Source: Prinia subflava (lineage: Eukaryota; Chordata; Aves; Passeriformes; Cisticolidae). Taken from it: a DNA stretch of 64,000 nt. Below are positions 61,701-64,000 of the stretch, one piece after another. Each line of letters starts with the position of its first letter. The first letter of the stretch is position 1. The stretch is from positions 43,346,767 to 43,410,766 of the forward strand of contig NC_086251.1 in assembly GCF_021018805.1 (NCBI RefSeq), read 5' to 3'. Made by a program: the position numbers and the translations under genes. The notes under the pieces are model-generated. The model was given only the letters and a program-made list of their open reading frames with translations, was not told the DNA's origin and ran no database searches.

Positions 61701-63664
61701 TTAAAGTGACAAAGCAGAGACAGGGTGGGAGGCAGTGAGGTAGCAGCGTTTATTGTCGGGCAAGCGCGATATCACCCGCCTGTGTCTGCTCTCGCAACTG
61801 CCAAATCTGCCAATTTCTGCTCCGCAGCGCTCCAAAAATGCGGGCTGCGGGCATGTGCTCGCGAGATTTCTGGGAAGATCAAACAGAGCCATTGCGAAAA
61901 ACGCTTTACACAACTTTTAGAAAACCTAGCTTTCTTAAATTCTAACAGCACAACCAGAACCTTAAAAATCCCATCTTGTACAGACGAGGAAGAGGCACCC
62001 ATCTCTTTCCCCGTTGAGATCTTAAAATCGGCACTTTCCCAAAGCGAGATTGAGAAAATAAATGTTTAAAAGAAAAAAAACGCTGCGCTTTTAAAAGACC
62101 GGCACTCCGCACTCACTAAATCTGCGAACCCAACCGGCGCACAGCGCAAAACAAAAGAGCAGCTGCCAGAAACGCGCTCCTTCCGAGCGTCTGCTGACCG
62201 CCACGCGAGCGGCTGCACACACACGCGCACACCCGTGCTCGCGCACAAAAAAAATCGCGAAAACCGAAAGAAAGAAAAGTGCCAGGAAAAACTGAAAACC
62301 GGTGAACGAGCAAAAGCGCTCCGCTCCTGGCGGTCGTGCAACAAGCCTCTCTGCAGACTCGCTCCGACGGCGGCTTCCCAAAACCGAAACCCGCTCCGCA
62401 GAAACAGCAGGGATACTTACCAAATTCCTGGCGGCGGATGCAAAAAATTATCTTGGGGTACCTCTGCTTTTGGGGGAGACGCCTTCCCTTGAGTGTGAAG
62501 AGGGTGGCGCTACCTTCCCCGACGCTCCGGGAGCTCTTCCTCGAGTCCACGAGGCTGCTACGACCGAAGCTGCTTGCAACGCTCACGGACCGCGATTTCA
62601 GACCACGCGCCTGGCGCAGGGTCTGCCAGTCCTTTTTCTGTGGGCTTTCGAGAGCTCTGTCGATCTCTTCTCAGCCCCACGTTGGGCACCACAATTTATG
62701 TCACGGTGCTGTGTTTCGAGACCTCAGCGTCTCCACGCACGGCCAGCCCAGGACACCGTGACAAGGGACGAGGATCAGTTCGTGCGCCGTGCGACAATAC
62801 TGATTCCTGTGGGTTCTTTGTTTCGAGAGATCCTTGGCAGCGGTCTTAAAGTGACGAAGCAGAGGCAGGGTGGGAGGCAGTGAGGTAGCAGCGTTTATTG
62901 TCGGGCAAGTGCGATATCCGCGCTTGCATCTGCTCTCGCAACCGCCCCCAGAGGCGGTTCTGCATGAACTTTTATACAGATGGTGTCAGGGAGGGGTAAA
63001 GGCAAAACAACCAATAAAAGGGGTTCTAGGGATCGTTACTCAGATGCGATATTCAACTTTGCCAACCAGGGAGTGGGGAGAAATACAAAAACTCGCGGGC
63101 TCCATGAGTGACAGAAAACTGACAGTTACGTAACTCGCCACAGGGGTACACGTGGTAGGGAGGGAACAAAGGAACATATAACAAACTTAATAAACTAAAT
63201 TTCACACACCACCACAGGAACCTTCTGCTTCTTTAGACAATCAGGTTTAGCTTTCACTACCTTGTATTACTTTGTGCCAGAAACAAGCTTTGTTGCAGTG
63301 AAAATCAGAGAAATGAACAGCCTACTTGAATTTGAATGGTATCAGAACTTAGCAAGACGATATGAAATCCCCACCTCTTTAGGATTTGATTTTTATTGTA
63401 GAATTCTGTGAAACTCATGGAGAACTGTAACAACCTGAAAAAAAAATCTGATCTAGTCATCTTTTTCTTTCCTAGGGATGTCTCCAGAACAGCTGTTGCA
63501 AACCTTCCAGCCAAAGGACTAGAAAACCTAAAAGAACTAATGGCCAAAAATACATGGACTTTAAAGAAATTACCAGCTGTAAAGGTATTTCTTCAGCTAA
63601 TGCGAGCTGACCTATCATATCCCAGTCACTGCTGTGCCTTCAAGAGCTGGAAAAAAAAAAGTGG
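19593..63664 (+). CDS. TSHR: TSHR (thyrotropin receptor), exons 1-9, extracellular domain; exon 10 beyond the right edge
   Basis: TSHR is the G-protein-coupled receptor for thyroid-stimulating hormone. Hormone binds the leucine-rich-repeat ectodomain and signals mainly through Gs. Exons are 19593-19762, 29948-30019, 33133-33207, 42919-42993, 44166-44240, 46934-47011, 48009-48077, 54585-54662 and 63476-63664. All internal junctions are phase 2 with GT-AG sites. The spliced 294 residues are a signal peptide (about 1-20), a four-Cys N-cap (24, 29, 31, 41), one LRR per exon in exons 2-8, and an exon 9 ending in the hinge Cys283-Cys284 pair. Numbering equals human TSHR. Lys183, whose change to Arg in humans confers hCG sensitivity, is Lys here. 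Sequons are present at Asn77, 177 and 198, but not at human positions 99 and 113. FSHR and LHCGR fit worse, in exons 1, 4, 5 and 9 especially. Exon 10 would supply the seven-helix domain. Confidence 0.97.
22196..22368. repeat. (CCCTT)34 pentanucleotide microsatellite; AAGGG on the minus strand
   Basis: Thirty-four uninterrupted CCCTT units run from 22196 to 22365 and end in CCC-ATCCCAT. The minus strand is a pure purine AAGGG tract. The minus-strand ORFs made only of repeating GREGK are translations of this repeat and are not genes. It lies deep in TSHR intron 1. Confidence 0.98.
25030..26440 (-). mobile_element. CR1 LINE fragment, long copy
   Basis: Read on the minus strand, this covers about 1.4 kb of CR1 3' coding region and tail. 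The right-hand part matches antisense reverse transcriptase text such as 'gaagctgtgctgattgtctc' (26248), and the left end carries 'atctagtccaactgcctttcc' from the 3' untranslated end. It is 5'-truncated and has many stops, so no function remains. Overlapping ORFs at 25414-25928 come from this element. Confidence 0.88.
27000..27660 (-). mobile_element. CR1 fragment interrupted by an LTR piece
   Basis: The right part (27530-27660) is clear antisense CR1 ('ttggcccatcattccagcct', 'tcttggtgtcatctgaaaac'). The part at about 27000-27290 is probably antisense CR1 from farther 5', less certain. Between them sits an ERVL-type LTR fragment on the opposite strand. The 176-codon ORF at 27124-27654 crosses all three pieces and is not a gene. 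Confidence 0.7.
27300..27527 (+). mobile_element. ERVL-type LTR fragment (5' end of LTR)
   Basis: Plus-strand text 'ctggttggaatagaattaat', then 'tgctatggattggattggat', then 'gtgcacaaggagttgggagg' matches the beginning of a common songbird ERVL LTR. It breaks off abruptly into CR1 at about 27527, and no second LTR end or target duplication is seen. The same family is found more completely, on the minus strand, at 56084-56655. Confidence 0.75.
29948..30019 (+). CDS. TSHR: TSHR exon 2
   Basis: This 72-bp, 24-codon exon has acceptor TCTCTAG and donor AT/GTAAGT. It encodes residues 58-81, including [20 protein letters not shown]. Glu61 is kept, and N77-I-S is a conserved glycosylation sequon. The first G completes the Leu57 codon split by intron 1. 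It forms the first full LRR. Confidence 0.96.
30020..33132. other. TSHR intron 2
   Basis: About 3.1 kb. It contains a probable LTR-type segment at 30574-31190 and a GC-balanced patch near 32540-32980 with overlapping ORFs that I cannot assign. The rest is AT-rich unique sequence. Confidence 0.65.
30574..31190 (-). mobile_element. Probable ERV LTR or LTR-derived segment
   Basis: On the minus strand this reads like an LTR 3' half: a purine/CT mix, then text such as 'ccctccatggaggcaccaaa' and 'gattaaactattaaaagatc', ending in TTAACA at 30574. Base composition differs from the flanks. I could not define both ends or a target duplication, so the call is tentative. The ORF at 30886-31221 is not a credible gene. 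Confidence 0.4.
33133..33207 (+). CDS. TSHR: TSHR exon 3
   Basis: 75-bp, 25-codon LRR exon, acceptor TGTTTAG, donor AT/GTAAGT. It encodes [20 protein letters not shown] through VTQI, residues 82-106. At human Asn99 (Y-N-L-S) this bird reads N-S-L-S, shifting Asn by one and removing the glycosylation sequon. Confidence 0.96.
33848..34049 (+). mobile_element. Short ERV LTR
   Basis: LTR signals occur in order on the plus strand: a TATA-like TGTATAAAAC at about 33955, a polyadenylation signal AATAAA at 33976-33981 followed by a CT-rich stretch, and an end at GTGACA (34049). If the left end is TGTTTAC at 33848, the flanks are TTTTAT on the left and TTTTTAT on the right, a possible target duplication differing by one T. 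The length of 202 bp is short for an LTR, so internal loss is likely. Confidence 0.6.
35672..36222 (-). mobile_element. Solo LTR of a class II (ERVK-like) endogenous retrovirus
   Basis: On the minus strand this 551-bp unit begins TGTAGGAGAAGG and ends GCTGCAACA. It is flanked by a perfect 6-bp target duplication, ATTTAT, at 35666-35671 and 36223-36228. A polyadenylation signal AATAAA sits at 35755-35760 (minus sense). No internal viral sequence remains, so this is a solo LTR left by LTR-LTR recombination. Its middle holds spaced copies of TCTGACTGC (35860, 35888, 35914, 35969). Confidence 0.93.
42919..42993 (+). CDS. TSHR: TSHR exon 4
   Basis: 75-bp, 25-codon LRR exon, acceptor TTTACAG, donor CT/GTAAGT. 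It encodes [20 protein letters not shown] then LLKYL, residues 107-131. Arg109 is kept. At human Asn113 the Asn is kept but N-L-T is N-L-D here, so that glycosylation sequon is absent. Confidence 0.96.
42994..44165. other. TSHR intron 4
   Basis: About 1.2 kb, AT-rich. It contains a perfect 17-bp inverted repeat with a 7-nt loop at 43336-43376. Otherwise nothing recognisable. Confidence 0.75.
43336..43376. repeat. Perfect hairpin (17-bp arms, 7-nt loop)
   Basis: Arms ACAACAGATAGATACAC (43336-43352) and GTGTATCTATCTGTTGT (43360-43376) are exactly complementary around ATCTTTA. More copies of the AGTGTAT motif follow to about 43410. Confidence 0.95.
44166..44240 (+). CDS. TSHR: TSHR exon 5
   Basis: 75-bp, 25-codon LRR exon, acceptor TTTCAG, donor CT/GTAAGT. 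It encodes [20 protein letters not shown] then VNFLL, residues 132-156. The GIFNTGLK start is a hallmark of the glycoprotein hormone receptors, and the rest fits TSHR best. Confidence 0.96.
44241..46933. other. TSHR intron 5
   Basis: About 2.7 kb. It is AT-rich, with a particularly AT-rich stretch at 46700-46860 (runs of TTATTTA and TAATAT). I see no mobile element signature. Confidence 0.7.
46934..47011 (+). CDS. TSHR: TSHR exon 6
   Basis: 78-bp, 26-codon LRR exon, acceptor TTTTTCAG, donor CT/GTAAGT. It encodes [20 protein letters not shown] then NESLTL, residues 157-182. N177-E-S is a conserved glycosylation sequon and Cys176 a conserved cysteine. Confidence 0.96.
47012..48008. other. TSHR intron 6
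   Basis: About 1.0 kb, unique AT-rich sequence with no recognised element. Confidence 0.75.
48009..48077 (+). CDS. TSHR: TSHR exon 7
   Basis: 69-bp, 23-codon LRR exon, acceptor CTTGCAG, donor AT/GTAAGT. It encodes [20 protein letters not shown] then DA and a split Ile205. Lys183 is conserved, and N198-G-T is a conserved sequon. Confidence 0.96.
49490..49920 (+). mobile_element. CR1 LINE 3' fragment with internal deletion
   Basis: The left part ('agatctggacagacttgaga' through the Gly-rich reverse transcriptase end) joins to the CR1 3' tail ('tgggtcccttccaacctgac'), with the intervening region missing. The 121-codon ORF at 49445-49810 lies inside it and has no independent support. Confidence 0.8.
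51350..52330 (-). mobile_element. Probable ERV LTR/leader segment, minus strand
   Basis: On the minus strand a CCAAT-type box (CCTATTGGTC, about 51869-51878) and a TATA-like GATTTAAACC (about 51826) precede GC-richer sequence that contains a good splice donor, CTCGAG/GTAAGCC, at about 51713. That arrangement resembles a retroviral LTR followed by leader. It could instead be an unrelated promoter-like CpG patch. Ends and target duplication are not defined, and ORFs inside it overlap on both strands. Confidence 0.4.
53410..53930 (+). mobile_element. CR1 LINE 3' fragment
   Basis: Clear plus-strand CR1: 'gaggagcagctgagatcact', 'ctgttcagcctggaggagac', 'ccccagggaagtggtcacag' and the end 'cttgtgggtcgcttccaact'. 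It is 5'-truncated with stops, and ORFs in it are remnants. Confidence 0.93.
54585..54662 (+). CDS. TSHR: TSHR exon 8
   Basis: 78-bp, 26-codon LRR exon, acceptor TTCTGCAG, donor CT/GTAAGT. It encodes [20 protein letters not shown] then SGPTLL, residues 206-231. The first C completes the Ile205 codon begun in exon 7. Confidence 0.96.
56084..56655 (-). mobile_element. ERVL-type LTR
   Basis: On the minus strand this runs from 'tggttttgattggcatagag' to the end 'gtgttaaactctgaca' (56084), passing 'gtgcacaagaatttgggaga' and 'cttatctcaacccacaattt'. This order matches the common songbird ERVL LTR. It has no adjacent internal region and no clear target duplication, so it is an old solo LTR. Confidence 0.85.
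59040..59420 (-). mobile_element. Old CR1-like LINE relic
   Basis: Antisense text near 59310 ('ccatccagtccttgtgactt') and neighbouring sequence resemble a decayed CR1 reverse transcriptase region. It is heavily diverged, and the family and limits are uncertain. Confidence 0.5.
59620..59885 (+). mobile_element. CR1 LINE 3' end
   Basis: Plus-strand CR1 3' end with 'tttagattggatattaggga', 'aacaggctgcccagggaagt' and 'gatgatcttaaaggtcttat', ending at GATGATTCTA. It is 5'-truncated. The 132-codon ORF at 59615-60013 starts in this element and is not a gene. Confidence 0.93.
61561..61795 (-). repeat. 3' LTR remnant (R-U5 only)
   Basis: This is a direct copy of 62699-62945. Over the first 200 or so bases I count about four substitutions and one 7-bp indel (GTGCGAC present only on the right). 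After that the copies diverge at the deletion junction. U3 is absent. Confidence 0.9.
61795..62002 (-). pseudogene. Truncated gag (matrix N-terminus) of the ERVK-like provirus
   Basis: An ORF opens at 62002 with Met-Gly followed by Ser residues, a classic myristoylation start, and continues with a basic, Phe-rich helical region like a retroviral matrix domain. About 65-70 codons remain before the frame runs across the deletion junction into LTR sequence and stops at 61772. It cannot form a complete Gag. Matrix identity is inferred from position, start motif and composition. Confidence 0.75.
62674..62691 (-). other. Retroviral primer-binding site, lysine-tRNA type
   Basis: On the minus strand TGGTGCCCAACGTGGGGC lies 7 bases after the LTR end (CCGTGACA). 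It differs at one base from the TGGCGCCCAACGTGGGGC that pairs with the 3' end of lysine tRNA. Confidence 0.85.
62699..63216 (-). repeat. 5' LTR of the ERVK-like provirus
   Basis: A 518-bp LTR with TG..CA ends. On the minus strand a TATA box (GTATAAAAGT, 62968-62977) is followed about 70 bases later by AATAAA (62894-62899), giving U3, a short R and U5. It looks complete. Confidence 0.92.
63476..63664 (+). CDS. TSHR: TSHR exon 9
   Basis: This 189-bp exon has acceptor TTTCCTAG and donor GG/GTGAGT, and equals the human exon in length. It encodes residues 232-294: the C-terminal LRR cap (NTWTLKKLP, then [16 protein letters not shown]) with Cys283-Cys284 that pair across the hinge in the mature receptor. 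A run of ten A at 63651-63660 encodes three lysines near the 3' end. The remaining hinge, transmembrane and tail sequence is in exon 10, outside the window. Confidence 0.97.
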
Positions 63665-64000
63665 GTGAGTTTCACTAACTAGCATTTCTTTTTTAAACAT
63701 GTCAGTAAAGACAATGTTTTACTAGTAATATAAAAACACAAATATTGGCACTTTTGTAACCATTTTTTCTAGGTATAGACAATGTTCTTTGAAACACATT
63801 ATAATTGCAAACTGGCAGAAGAATTTTTTGTAGGACATTTTGCAAGGGTTCCTCCTCTTGTTGAGCCCAGAATTAAAGGGAAAGAAAAAAGAAAAGGGTA
63901 ATGTGCTACAGCAAGGCCTGGAAAAAAAGTGTTGGAGAGGTTACAGCCTCAAGTCTCATGTTTTCTAACTGAAAAACTGTTAACTACTGAGAATTTTTTG
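63665..64000. other. Start of TSHR intron 9
   Basis: AT-rich intronic sequence up to the window edge, with no exon or mobile element seen. Confidence 0.8.

Larger units (their letters stand above)
61561..63216 (-). mobile_element. ERVK-like (class II) provirus with large internal deletion
   Basis: A perfect 6-bp target duplication, GGAACC, flanks the element at 61555-61560 and 63217-63222. On the minus strand the order is 5' LTR (62699-63216), primer-binding site (62674-62691), leader with a splice donor, the start of gag (ATG at 62002-62000), then an abrupt join at about 61795 to the R-U5 part of the 3' LTR (61561 to about 61795). Most of gag and all of pro, pol and env are missing, as is U3 of the 3' LTR. 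Six-base duplication and lysine-type primer site are typical of betaretrovirus-like class II ERVs. It is not capable of making a virus. It lies in TSHR intron 8, opposite to TSHR. Confidence 0.93.
54663..63475. other. TSHR intron 8
   Basis: About 8.8 kb. It holds an 18-bp exact tandem duplication (54966-55001), an ERVL-type LTR (56084-56655), an old antisense CR1 (about 59040-59420), a CR1 (59620-59885) and the ERVK-like provirus (61561-63216). Other parts are AT-rich unique DNA. ORFs at 60494-60920 are not supported as genes. Confidence 0.75.

Noticed and set aside
62066..62883. ORFs of 141-193 codons on both strands within the provirus leader and LTR
   Set aside because: They overlap each other on opposite strands and cover noncoding leader, primer site and LTR. 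Only the Met-Gly frame from 62002 looks like retroviral gag, and it is broken.
19593..63664. FSHR or LHCGR as the identity of the plus-strand gene
   Set aside because: The LRR exon layout is shared by all three receptors, but exon 1 cysteine spacing, the exon 4-7 residues and the exon 9 length of 189 bp match TSHR. The CEP128 neighbour also fits TSHR.
1..64000. A novel multi-gene system, CRISPR array, operon or RNA gene cluster
   Set aside because: The window is an ordinary vertebrate locus with two known genes, introns and retroelements. Nothing repeated or clustered supports a new system.

Overview
This is a window of a bird nuclear chromosome, most likely from a songbird. Two pieces of evidence support that. 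CR1 LINE 3' ends occur on both strands, and several LTRs have the form common in passerine genomes. The gene pair is CEP128 next to TSHR, an arrangement known from other amniotes. The coding content is a small number of short exons in AT-rich introns. There are no bacterial genes, CRISPR arrays or operons, and I saw no tRNA or rRNA gene.

Layout. (1) Positions 1-8533, minus strand: the 5' end of CEP128, a coiled-coil protein of the centriole subdistal appendages. Four coding exons (5755-5912, 4323-4409, 2800-2926, 1774-1895) encode the first 160 residues. A probable noncoding first exon lies in a CpG island at about 8230-8720. The rest of the gene runs off the left edge. (2) 8.7-19.0 kb: intergenic DNA between two divergent promoters, holding an ERVL-type LTR, an old LINE relic and a CR1 copy. 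(3) 19.0-19.6 kb: a second CpG island that is the TSHR promoter and 5' UTR. (4) 19593-63664, plus strand: TSHR exons 1-9, coding for the signal peptide, the N-terminal cysteine cluster and the whole leucine-rich-repeat ectodomain, 294 residues in all. Exon 10 (hinge end, seven transmembrane helices and tail) lies beyond the right edge. Every intron interrupts a codon after its second base, and residue numbers match human TSHR exactly, including Cys24/29/31/41 and Cys283/284.

The large TSHR introns hold most of the mobile DNA. This includes CR1 fragments, ERVL-type LTRs, a solo class II LTR with a perfect 6-bp target duplication (35672-36222), and a (CCCTT)34 tract in intron 1. Intron 8 holds a minus-strand, internally deleted ERVK-like provirus (61561-63216), also with a perfect 6-bp target duplication. 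The provirus keeps a full 5' LTR, a lysine-tRNA-type primer-binding site and the start of gag, then is joined by deletion to the R-U5 part of its 3' LTR.

The two genes are not known to act in one pathway. CEP128 is a centrosomal protein, and TSHR is the receptor through which thyrotropin drives thyroid hormone output and, in birds, seasonal reproduction. I found no sign of a previously undescribed gene system here. The most informative observations are the exact structure of the two ERV insertions, the long AAGGG-type repeat, and two N-glycosylation sites of human TSHR that are absent.
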